Shown here: positions 56,901 through 64,000 of the stretch, in pieces
Layout: each line of letters opens with the position of its first letter
How positions within the stretch are numbered: the first letter of the stretch is position 1
Origin: a virus
IMG/VR virus record: IMGVR_UViG_3300048672_000527
Span: 36,770-100,769 of that record
DNA: 64,000 nt
Reading direction: 5' to 3' (one strand)
Program-made: the position numbers and the translations under genes
The notes under the pieces: model-generated
Told to the model about the DNA's origin: nothing
The model's database searches: none
Seen by the model: only the letters and a program-made list of their open reading frames with translations

Positions 56901-57431
56901 ATGAAAACATTTAAAGACTATTTGATTGAATCCGCCGGTGGTAACTATGTCTGTATTGACGCACCGGATTTATCCGATTTTTGGCCTCGCTTTGGATTAC
57001 AAGAGCCAATCAGCGGAGAAGCACCCCCAAACAAAGACTATCACTGTACACTGATTTATAGCAAGGGTACAGATATTAATCCAAAACGTGTAAAGAGTTA
57101 TATTGATACATATTTCCCAAAAACAGTATCAGCTGAAGTTCACGGGTTTGAGTGTTTTGATTCACTTCCAAAAGACGGAGAACGAGATATAGCGAAATCT
57201 TGTATTGTTATGGAACTTGATAGTACGGTACTACGTGAAATGCACAAAGAACTGAAGGATTTAGGACTGTCTCATTCGTACCCGGAATTCCGCGCACACG
57301 TGACGATTAGATACAATATGAGCGTAGAAGAAGCACATTTTTACAAAGATAAGCTGAATTCCATGCATATTTCAATGAAAATTCCGCTATCAAATTTTAA
57401 GTCAGAATCTATTAATACCAACTACGTCTAA
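56901..57431 (+). CDS. 2H phosphoesterase, Acb1-like (candidate anti-CBASS)
   Basis: The 176-aa protein has two HxT motifs: H48-C-T50 in KDYHCTLIYSKG and H133-V-T135 in FRAHVTIRYN. These define the 2H phosphoesterase fold. The N-terminus MKTFKDYLIESAGGNYVCI is of the kind found in T4-like 57B/Acb1 proteins as I recall them. Acb1 cuts the cyclic oligonucleotide signals of host CBASS immunity. Generic 2H enzymes also act on cyclic phosphates in RNA repair, so the substrate is not certain. It is followed by PAAR with a 1-nt overlap. An RNA ligase is encoded far upstream at 1220. Confidence 0.68.
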   Translation: MKTFKDYLIESAGGNYVCIDAPDLSDFWPRFGLQEPISGEAPPNKDYHCTLIYSKGTDINPKRVKSYIDTYFPKTVSAEVHGFECFDSLPKDGERDIAKSCIVMELDSTVLREMHKELKDLGLSHSYPEFRAHVTIRYNMSVEEAHFYKDKLNSMHISMKIPLSNFKSESINTNYV

Positions 57432-57712
57432 TGCCAGCAATAGCTTTTAAAGGTTGTAAATGCACCGGTCATGGACCATATCCGCCACGGGCGAATGATG
57501 CGGGTTCGGGTAATGTGTTCGTTGAGGGCATTCCAGTACACCGTGTTGGTGATCACTGGCCCGATCACACGTATCCCAAGCATGGTGATAGTTCACTGGC
57601 GGCCGGGTCTGGCACAGTGTTTGCTAATGGTATCGCCGTGGGTAGAATTGGTGACATGGTTGCTTGTGGTTCTGCAATTGCAGAGGGTTGTAGTACGGTT
57701 TTTGCAGGATAA
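57431..57712 (+). CDS. PAAR-repeat spike tip protein
   Basis: The 93-aa sequence has GSGNVFVEGIPVHRVGDHWP, then GSGTVFANGIAVGRIGDMVA and CGSAIAEGCSTVFAG, the PAAR pattern of repeated G-S/A-x-x-V turns. His and Cys residues near the ends could bind the tip metal ion. PAAR proteins cap the gp5 beta-helix with a sharp cone (T4 gp5.4). It is encoded 40 kb from gp5, next to a tube-like protein. Confidence 0.9.
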   Translation: MPAIAFKGCKCTGHGPYPPRANDAGSGNVFVEGIPVHRVGDHWPDHTYPKHGDSSLAAGSGTVFANGIAVGRIGDMVACGSAIAEGCSTVFAG

Positions 57713-57715
57713 TAT

Positions 57716-58249
57716 ATGCCAATTTTAAGTTGCCCAGTGCCTTCAACAATTTCAACGTTGAATCCAAATTCATTTCAGTTCTCTATACAGAAGTATCCAG
57801 AGCTGAATTACTTCTTGCAAGAAGTATCTCTACCAACAGTTACACTGGGAACAGCAATTCAGACATCTAGTGTTCATGATGTCAAGCTGCCAGGTGAAAC
57901 AATGGAATTTGGAACACTTAATATCGAATTCTTAATTGACGAGAAGATGAGTAATTATCTAGCACTGTTCGGTTGGATTCAAGGACTTGGTTACCCCGAG
58001 GGGCATCAACAGTATACACAGTATATGAACGAGAATAGAAACTCTAATGGTTTCAGTGACAATTCAAAAATGGTTTCAGATTGTTTCCTGATGATTATGG
58101 ATAGCAATAACAAACCGCTACAGCGCTTTACATTTGTTGATGCTTTCCCGACTTCACTTGGTGCGCTGACGTTCCGCTCAAACAATACGGATGTACAGTA
58201 TTTGGTTGCTTCATTGACAATGGAATACTCGTATTTTAAACTCAGCTAA
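57716..58249 (+). CDS. Tail-tube-fold hub protein (177 aa)
   Basis: The sequence YFLQEVSLPTVTLGTAIQTS, then LPGETMEFGTLNIEFLIDEK and FVDAFPTSLGALTFRSNNTD follows the gp19 tube fold (compare FVDAFPTEIGAIAMDWENNN at 48106). An insertion near residues 90-110 (NYLALFGWIQGLGYP) marks it as a distinct hub or adaptor version common in aquatic T4-like phages. It starts 3 nt after PAAR, so it is likely made with the spike tip. Its T4 equivalent is unclear. Confidence 0.7.
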   Translation: MPILSCPVPSTISTLNPNSFQFSIQKYPELNYFLQEVSLPTVTLGTAIQTSSVHDVKLPGETMEFGTLNIEFLIDEKMSNYLALFGWIQGLGYPEGHQQYTQYMNENRNSNGFSDNSKMVSDCFLMIMDSNNKPLQRFTFVDAFPTSLGALTFRSNNTDVQYLVASLTMEYSYFKLS

Positions 58250-58274
58250 ATACAAATTTACACTCTGATATATT

Positions 58275-58709
58275 ATGGCAAAACTTGATGAATTAAAAGT
58301 AATGTGGGCAGAAGATTGCAAGGTTCCAGATGATCTGGGATATGCTGCTGTGACTTCTCCACTACTTCACTCCAAATATCTAAATGAACTGTCTAATGCT
58401 AGGCTCAAACTAACTAAGATTGAGCACGACCTAGCAGAACTAAAAGCAGTTAAGTCAAAGTATTTCCGTGGTGAAATGACAAAGTCAGAACTTGATGAAC
58501 GCGGGTGGGTCCAGTGGCAATACCGTTCATTGAAAGCTGATATTCCTGATTTACTAGAAGCAGATAAAGATATTCAAACTATTCTTGCAAGACTATCATA
58601 TATGAAGACTACTATCTATTTTTTAGAAAGTGTCATGGGTGAAATTAAGAATCGCTATTGGGCAATTCGTAGTGCTATTGATTGGCAGAAATTTAGAGCA
58701 GGTGGATAA
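58275..58709 (+). CDS. uvsY: Recombination mediator UvsY
   Basis: A 144-aa helical protein with LDELKVMWAEDCKVPDDLGY, then SKYLNELSNARLKLTKIEHD and a C-terminal IKNRYWAIRSAIDWQKFRAG. This matches UvsY (T4: MLYSKWLNKHSSIKKEMLRI; IKSRGFAIKHIQDMRAFEAG). UvsY helps UvsX displace gp32 from single strands. It overlaps uvsW by 1 nt; the two are also neighbours in T4. Confidence 0.9.
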   Translation: MAKLDELKVMWAEDCKVPDDLGYAAVTSPLLHSKYLNELSNARLKLTKIEHDLAELKAVKSKYFRGEMTKSELDERGWVQWQYRSLKADIPDLLEADKDIQTILARLSYMKTTIYFLESVMGEIKNRYWAIRSAIDWQKFRAGG

Positions 58710-60208
58710 TGATTGAACTATTACCTTTTAACGAGACTCATATAAAGATTCGTTGTGATGATTGGGGTGTTGAACAAGAAATTTCTGAGTTCTTTACCTT
58801 TTTTGTTCCTGGCTACCGTTATATGCCTTCCTACAAAAATAAAATGTGGGACGGTAAGATTCGCCTATTTGATTCACGTAGAAAAACAATCTATAAAGGT
58901 CTTGTTAACGAGGTAATTAAATTTGCTCGCACACGTGATTATGAAGTTGTAGCCGATATATCTCTAAACAATAATAACAATATTGGATATGATGAAGTAA
59001 AAGACTTCGTAGATTCTCTCGATCTTCACGCGCGCGGCGAGAAACTAGATATCCGCGAATATCAATACGATGCAGTTTGGAAGGCAATAGGTAATAAACG
59101 ACAGCTTCTATTAAGCCCAACAGCTTCTGGTAAGTCCATGATTATCATGAGTGTCATTCGTTGGCACATTCAGAATAACAGAAACATTCTAATCGTTGTT
59201 CCTACTACAATGTTAGTAGAACAGCTATTAGCCGACTTTAAAGACTACAGTAGTGCTAATGGTTGGGATGCTGATGAGAACTGTACAACAATGTATAGTG
59301 GTAAAGAACGTATTTTTGATAAACACGTAGTTATCAGTACATGGCAATCTATTGCAGCCATGTATAAAAGTGACCCAAAGAATTTCAAAGATTTGGTTAA
59401 CAGAACAGATGTTGGTATCTGGGACGAGGCACACACTTACAAAGCTGATGTGGTTTTGAAAGTCATGGAGCAGTTTACCATGACAGAATACAGAACTGGA
59501 ACTACAGGTACTATTGACGATACCAAAATCAATGCACTTGTACTACAAGGATTGATGGGCCCAATTCACAAAGTTATTTCAACCAAGGAATTGATGGATG
59601 CTGGTCAAGTTGTACAACTTAAGATCAAGTGTCTTGCTCTTGGTTACCCCGAACATATCCGCAAAACATATAAAGGTATGTCATATAAAGAGGAAATTCA
59701 GTTCTTGATTTCCTACGAGCCACGGAATAAACTACTAGCAAAGCTTGCTACCAGCACAGAAGGTAATACTTTACTGCTGTTTAATTTTGTGGCCAAGCAT
59801 GGTGCAGTTCTTGATAAAATGATCCGTGAGCGAACAGATCGCCCAGTGTACTTTATTCATGGTGGTGTTGACGTATCTGAACGTGAAGAAATTCGGAATA
59901 TCCTGTCAAAAGAAAACAACGCCATCATTGTGGCCAATTCTGCACTAATGAGTACCGGTGTAAATATCCCTAGTATTGAACACATTATATTTGCTTTCCC
60001 AAGCAAAAGTACAATCCGTATCCGTCAAAGTATTGGTCGGGGATTGAGACTAAATAAAGGTAAGAACAAATGTGTTCTGTATGACGTATCAGATGATCTT
60101 TCATATAAATCATATACTAACACCACGTGGAATCACATGGAAGATAGAATTGGGATTTATGAAAAAGAACAGTTTGATTGGAAATTAATAAAACTAGAAT
60201 TAAAATGA
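58709..60208 (+). CDS. uvsW: Superfamily 2 helicase UvsW
   Basis: A 499-aa helicase with N-terminal double-strand-binding region, Walker A SPTASGKSMI, DEAH box as WDEAH, motif III GTTGT and motif VI QSIGRGLRLNKG. UvsW unwinds R-loops, D-loops and branched DNA, driving the switch from origin- to recombination-dependent replication. Its stop overlaps the next start as ATGA. Confidence 0.94.
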   Translation: MIELLPFNETHIKIRCDDWGVEQEISEFFTFFVPGYRYMPSYKNKMWDGKIRLFDSRRKTIYKGLVNEVIKFARTRDYEVVADISLNNNNNIGYDEVKDFVDSLDLHARGEKLDIREYQYDAVWKAIGNKRQLLLSPTASGKSMIIMSVIRWHIQNNRNILIVVPTTMLVEQLLADFKDYSSANGWDADENCTTMYSGKERIFDKHVVISTWQSIAAMYKSDPKNFKDLVNRTDVGIWDEAHTYKADVVLKVMEQFTMTEYRTGTTGTIDDTKINALVLQGLMGPIHKVISTKELMDAGQVVQLKIKCLALGYPEHIRKTYKGMSYKEEIQFLISYEPRNKLLAKLATSTEGNTLLLFNFVAKHGAVLDKMIRERTDRPVYFIHGGVDVSEREEIRNILSKENNAIIVANSALMSTGVNIPSIEHIIFAFPSKSTIRIRQSIGRGLRLNKGKNKCVLYDVSDDLSYKSYTNTTWNHMEDRIGIYEKEQFDWKLIKLELK

Positions 60209-60573
60209 CAGAGAACATTGAAAATATTCCTCAAGCAAATGAGCTTCTATATACTATGAAACTCACATCGGGAGAGGAATTAATTTTCACCCTAGTAGAT
60301 GAAAAACAGTATGGGATTTATATTGAGAGCCCTATTGTGATAAGAACAATTCCTATTCTAGGGGATAATGGTTTGACTAATGAGTTAAATAGTCAATTGT
60401 TTATGCCATTCTCTGGTTCACGTACATTTTACATTCCTAATGAATCAATAATGATCCTTTCAAAAATGCATCCTGATTCCCATAAATTGTATACAAAGTT
60501 AGTAAACAAGTTAGAGAACTATAGTACAATGGACAGTCCTATTGCTCATCCAGAACATCATACAGTTCAGTAA
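60205..60573 (+). CDS. Sm-like fold candidate protein (122 aa)
   Basis: The frame is open from 60178, but ATG 60205 overlaps the UvsW stop as ATGA and is preferred. The start of the conserved part, YTMKLTSGEELIFTLVDEKQ, resembles an Sm/Lsm strand pattern as found in small proteins encoded beside uvsW in aquatic T4-like phages. A helical C-terminus follows (ESIMILSKMHPDSHKLYTKL). RNA binding is possible but not shown. Confidence 0.6.
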   Translation: MTENIENIPQANELLYTMKLTSGEELIFTLVDEKQYGIYIESPIVIRTIPILGDNGLTNELNSQLFMPFSGSRTFYIPNESIMILSKMHPDSHKLYTKLVNKLENYSTMDSPIAHPEHHTVQ

Positions 60574-60653
60574 TTCAGATTCCAATACTCATCAGGAATC
60601 ACAGGATAATTATATCCATCAATTCTCGGACACAGAAATAATCTTTGTATTAT

Positions 60654-60681
60654 TTTAGTCCTAAGACTTTTGTGATACTAT
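60654..60681 (+). promoter_or_regulatory. Early/middle-type promoter for gp55-gp47-gp46
   Basis: TTTAGT (60654-60659), 16-bp spacer ending TGTGA, then TACTAT (60676-60681). It repeats the architecture of the promoters at 538 and 3756, but here about 11 nt of leader with an AAGGAG ribosome site precede the ATG. The upstream part of the 125-nt gap holds only weak AT-rich inverted repeats. Confidence 0.62.
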
Positions 60682-60698
60682 AGCACAAAGGAGTTTGA

Positions 60699-61217
60699 AT
60701 GAGCACATCCCATTACATTGACAATAAGGCATTCTATGCGGCATTAAAAGATTATCGAGCCGCTTGTGATGCGAATCCAGACGATATTCCCCGTGTTCCC
60801 GAGTACATTGGTGAGTGCATCGTTAAAATCGCGACTGGTTTAGCGAAAAGACCTAATTTTGCTGGTTATAGCTGGCGAGATGAAATGATTGGAGATGCAA
60901 TCGAAACATGCTTGAAATACGTTAAGAGTTTTGATCCAGAACGATCCACATCACCATTTGGGTACTTTACTACAACATGTTGGTATAGTTTTATCGGTAG
61001 AATTGCAACAGAAAAGAAGCAGAGTAAGATCAAACGGGCCTTAGTCAGCTCTGCTGGATTTGACACATTCTCACTTCAAGAACAAGATGGAGACGGTGAA
61101 TATACATTACAGTTGAATGATTTCATCAATAGTCTTGGCGATGAAGAACCAATCAAAAAAGATCTGAAGCCTGGTAAGGTTGCAGCCCCTAGTCCATTTG
61201 AAGATTACATGGAATAA
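60699..61217 (+). CDS. 55: Late sigma factor gp55
   Basis: A 172-aa sigma-like factor. NKAFYAALKDYRAACDANPD, then GLAKRPNFAGYSWRDEMIGD and SPFGYFTTTCWYSFIGRIAT correspond to T4 gp55 ([40 protein letters not shown]). The C-terminus SPFEDYME resembles the hydrophobic-acidic clamp-binding end of T4 gp55. It directs host RNA polymerase to TATAAATA promoters, several of which are present here. Expression from an early-type promoter fits its role. Confidence 0.92.
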   Translation: MSTSHYIDNKAFYAALKDYRAACDANPDDIPRVPEYIGECIVKIATGLAKRPNFAGYSWRDEMIGDAIETCLKYVKSFDPERSTSPFGYFTTTCWYSFIGRIATEKKQSKIKRALVSSAGFDTFSLQEQDGDGEYTLQLNDFINSLGDEEPIKKDLKPGKVAAPSPFEDYME

Positions 61218-61220
61218 TTT

Positions 61221-62279
61221 ATGGCTCTTATAGCTATTTTGGGTGACACACACCTTGGCGCACGTAATGCGTCTAATCATTACAGTCAGTTTTTTAATAA
61301 GTTTTTTCGAGAAATATTCTACCCATATTGTAAAGAACATGGTGTGAAGAATGTCATTCAACTAGGTGATTTATTTGACAACAGAACATCGTTAAGTATT
61401 AAAGCTTATCATGCGTGTAAATCAGAGTGGTTTGATCCTCTGGTTGAGAATGATATGCATATGTGGACGTTGCTTGGAAATCATGATATTTTCTATAAAA
61501 GCACTCTCAGTGTTAATACACCAGAGCTGTTGCTTGCCAATGAATATAAGAATAATATCACTATCATCAATAAACCATCTGTAGTTGAACTTGACGATAC
61601 ACAGTTTGCACTGATTCCGTGGATATGTGATGATAACAAAGAGGACATTTTCAACTTTTTCTCTAATCCTCATATTGCTTCTGTTGATATTGTGTGCGGC
61701 CACTTTGAGATTGATGGTTTTGAAATGATGCGGGGTGTCCCAGGTCATGGTGGACTTCCTCGCACACTATTTGAAAACTTTGAGCTAACTCTCAGCGGTC
61801 ACTATCATACGCGCAGTTATGACGAGTTCTATAGAATCCGTTATGTTGGTACTCCGTATGAAATTACATTTGCAGATATGCATGATCCACGTGGATTCCA
61901 TATTTTTGATACAGAAACTCGAGAACTAACTTTTGTTCAAAATCCATACACAATGTTTGAACGGATTATCTATAACGAGGGTTGGTCTGGTGATGTTTCA
62001 AGTCTAGCTGGTAAAGCGGTTAAACTTGTGGTTGAAAAGAAAACTGATTTGTATGCCTTCGACCGATTCGTTGATAGTATCAAACTCCACCAGCCATATG
62101 ATCTGAATATCATTGAGAATTTTGCAGACCTACACGGTGTTGATGTAGATGGAAATATCAAGATAGAAGACTCACGTGAAATAATTAACCAGTATATTGA
62201 TTCGTTAACCACTAGTGTTGATAAACAAAGACTTAAAGACTATATGTCCGGACTATACACGGAAGCCCTTGCAGAATGA
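61221..62279 (+). CDS. 47: Recombination nuclease subunit gp47 (SbcD/Mre11-like)
   Basis: A 352-aa metallophosphoesterase with the motif series GDTHLG, GDLFDN, GNHD, CGHFE and GHYH. With gp46 it forms the Mre11/Rad50-type complex that resects ends for recombination-dependent replication. It lies 3 nt after gp55 and overlaps gp46 by 4 nt (ATGA). Confidence 0.95.
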   Translation: MALIAILGDTHLGARNASNHYSQFFNKFFREIFYPYCKEHGVKNVIQLGDLFDNRTSLSIKAYHACKSEWFDPLVENDMHMWTLLGNHDIFYKSTLSVNTPELLLANEYKNNITIINKPSVVELDDTQFALIPWICDDNKEDIFNFFSNPHIASVDIVCGHFEIDGFEMMRGVPGHGGLPRTLFENFELTLSGHYHTRSYDEFYRIRYVGTPYEITFADMHDPRGFHIFDTETRELTFVQNPYTMFERIIYNEGWSGDVSSLAGKAVKLVVEKKTDLYAFDRFVDSIKLHQPYDLNIIENFADLHGVDVDGNIKIEDSREIINQYIDSLTTSVDKQRLKDYMSGLYTEALAE

Positions 62280-63979
62280 TTGTAATTAAAAGAGTAACAT
62301 GTAAGAATTTTCTGAGTTATGGTAACTCAGTGACTGTGTTTGATTTGAACAAGCACAAGACAACTCTAGTACGCGGGAAAAACGGTCACGGTAAATCTAC
62401 TGTGATGGACTTGATTCTCTATGCACTGTACGGAAAACCTTATCGTAATATCAATAAGAATCAACTGATCAACTCTATCAATAAAGGTGGAATGGTCGTA
62501 GAGATATTCTTTAACATAGGTAACACTGAATATCAAATTACACGTGGTATGAAGCCAAATGTGTTTGATATTTTCCGTGATGGTGTGTTAATTGAACAAA
62601 ATGCTGCAACACGTGACTATCAAGAAATTCTTGAATCACAAATTCTAAAAATCAGCGAGCGCACATTTAAACAAATCGCAGTTCTTGGTTCTGCTTCTTA
62701 CATCCCGTTTATGCAGCTTGGAGCGGGTCAGCGCCGAGAGCTTGTTGAGTCTATTCTAGACATTGAAGTCTTTAGTAGAATGAATGTAGTTCTAAAGGAA
62801 CGCATTGCATCTACGAAGAACGAGTACACTGAAATCACCCATAAAGTTGAGTTAAAAAAGACTGAAGCTGCTGCACAACAGAAGTTAATTCGTGTTATGC
62901 AGGAGAATACAAAAGCACGCGTTGCGGATTATGAGACACAAAAAGACGTGGCAGTTAAGGAACTTTCTAAATGTGAAGTTGCTATTATTGACTCACAACA
63001 TGAATTAGATGTGTTACCGGTGGTCGAATTTGATATTAACGAGTTTGATACTATTGATTCTGATATAACGGGAAAACGTAGAAAGATTGATTCTCTAACC
63101 AAGAAAATCAAGTCTGTTCATACTCTCGATGAATGCCCGACATGTCTGCAGAAGGTCGAAGAATCACATGTACACAATGTTACTGCTGGAATTAAAAAGG
63201 AAATAGAACAACTTGAAGCCGAATTAGCCCCACAAGTTGAAATGCTTACTGCTTTAGAAAGTGATCGTAAACTCTATAATGAATATCTAGAAGATCGAAA
63301 AACTATTCAAGATAAAATCATTGAGTTGATGCGTGAACAGTCTCGCATACAAACTACAATTTCAAATATTGATAGCACTATTAATTCTATCCTGAACAAT
63401 ACGAATGATATTGAAGCGGAGACAGAAAAATTGCGCACAATTGGTAAGCAAGGTAATATGCTTCTCGAACGAAAGAATTCTTTGTCTGAAGAAAAACATC
63501 TTCAGGAAGTAGCTGCTCAGCTACTTAAGGATACTGGTATTAAAACTGCTGTGGTAAAAGAATACTTGCCGATCATGAATCAGTTGATCAATAAGTATCT
63601 TGCTATGTTTGATTTCTTTGTTGATTTTACTCTTGATGAAAGTTTTAATGAAGTGATTCGTAGCCGGGGTAGAGATGTTTTCTCTTATAGCAGTTTCAGC
63701 GAGGGTGAAAAGCGTCGTATCGACTTCGCTATTTTGATGGCATTTAGACAACTTGCTGCACTAAAGAATAGTGCAAAAACCAACGTCCTTATTCTGGATG
63801 AAATTGTTGATGGTGCGTTTGACTTGGACGCTCGTGTAGCATTCAATGATTTACTATCAACAATTCCAGATAGTAATGTGATCGTTATTAGCCACGCGGA
63901 TGCTAGTACCGAAGCATATGATCGTGTTATTCATGTAGAGAAACACGGTGATTTTTCTGTTTATAATATTGCGGAGTAA
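62276..63979 (+). CDS. 46: Recombination nuclease subunit gp46 (SbcC/Rad50-like)
   Basis: A 567-aa ABC-type ATPase. Walker A is GKNGHGKST near residue 37, the zinc hook is CPTC near residue 288 flanked by long coiled coils, the signature is FSEGEKRRIDF and Walker B is VLILDEIVDGAFD. It partners gp47 in end resection. It overlaps gp47 as ATGA and is followed 2 nt later by another start codon. Confidence 0.95.
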   Translation: MIVIKRVTCKNFLSYGNSVTVFDLNKHKTTLVRGKNGHGKSTVMDLILYALYGKPYRNINKNQLINSINKGGMVVEIFFNIGNTEYQITRGMKPNVFDIFRDGVLIEQNAATRDYQEILESQILKISERTFKQIAVLGSASYIPFMQLGAGQRRELVESILDIEVFSRMNVVLKERIASTKNEYTEITHKVELKKTEAAAQQKLIRVMQENTKARVADYETQKDVAVKELSKCEVAIIDSQHELDVLPVVEFDINEFDTIDSDITGKRRKIDSLTKKIKSVHTLDECPTCLQKVEESHVHNVTAGIKKEIEQLEAELAPQVEMLTALESDRKLYNEYLEDRKTIQDKIIELMREQSRIQTTISNIDSTINSILNNTNDIEAETEKLRTIGKQGNMLLERKNSLSEEKHLQEVAAQLLKDTGIKTAVVKEYLPIMNQLINKYLAMFDFFVDFTLDESFNEVIRSRGRDVFSYSSFSEGEKRRIDFAILMAFRQLAALKNSAKTNVLILDEIVDGAFDLDARVAFNDLLSTIPDSNVIVISHADASTEAYDRVIHVEKHGDFSVYNIAE

Positions 63980-63981
63980 TT

Positions 63982-64000
63982 ATGGATTTAGATGAAGTTG
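63982..64000 (+). CDS. Start of next gene (cut by window edge)
   Basis: ATG at 63982 follows the gp46 stop by 2 nt, with GGAG upstream. Six codons (MDLDEV) remain before the edge. In T4 the clamp region (45) follows 46, but nothing here identifies the gene. Confidence 0.4.

Noticed and set aside
60578-60600. GATTCC...GGAATC inverted repeat as a terminator after the Sm-like gene
   Set aside because: The stem is only 6 bp with an 11-nt loop and no T tract; not convincing.

Overview
The window is a 64 kb stretch of an AT-rich, T4-superfamily contractile-tailed phage (myovirus). Evidence is the near-complete T4 core set: neck gp13/14/15, terminase gp16/gp17, sheath gp18, tube gp19, portal gp20, protease gp21, scaffold gp22, capsid gp23, baseplate gp4/5/6/8/25/26/48/53, replication and recombination gp32/gp59/UvsW/UvsY/gp46/gp47, and late-transcription factors gp33/gp55. 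TATAAATA-like late promoters fit gp55-dependent transcription. Tail proteins with DUF4815-type, DUF7483-type and beta-repeat modules resemble phages of marine and freshwater bacteria more than enterobacterial T4. The lysozyme and M15 peptidase domains and two lipoproteins point to a Gram-negative host, whose identity cannot be read from the sequence.

Layout: (1) 1-5.2 kb: end of a DenV-like glycosylase, small early genes, an Rnl5-type RNA ligase, a frameshifted homing endonuclease, tandem small membrane proteins, gp33 and gp59. (2) 5.2-6.2 kb: gp32. (3) 6.2-11.3 kb, minus strand: gp4, an unknown, a gp54-like tube initiator, the displaced small terminase gp16, gp26 with an apparent -1 frameshift extension, and a probable tape measure. 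(4) 11.3-31.4 kb: homing endonuclease, then gp48, gp53, gp27-like, gp5, gp25, gp6, further wedge proteins, gp8 and long tail proteins. (5) 31.4-41.9 kb: accessory adhesion region with a Tyr/Pro/Thr-rich repeat protein, a 2OG-Fe(II) hydroxylase, two DUF6065-like paralogs, a GT60-like glycosyltransferase, two chaperone plus membrane-protein pairs and further fibres. (6) 42-54.8 kb: neck, packaging, sheath, tube and head genes. (7) 54.8-64 kb: a second-type homing endonuclease, a metzincin-motif lipoprotein, an Acb1-like 2H phosphoesterase, PAAR tip protein, UvsY, UvsW, gp55, gp47 and gp46.

Most genes overlap by 1-20 nt or abut, so long translationally coupled operons are likely. No tRNA, rRNA, CRISPR array or integrase was seen, and no gene-free stretch exceeds about 170 bases. 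The most original feature is the tightly coupled cassette at 31.4-35.9 kb. It looks like a machine for hydroxylating proline in, and then glycosylating, the adjacent repeat-rich tail protein. Other points of note are an ATT start for the tail tube gene, the gp26 frameshift, a gp5 carrying both lysozyme and D,D-peptidase domains, and the relocation of gp16 away from gp17.
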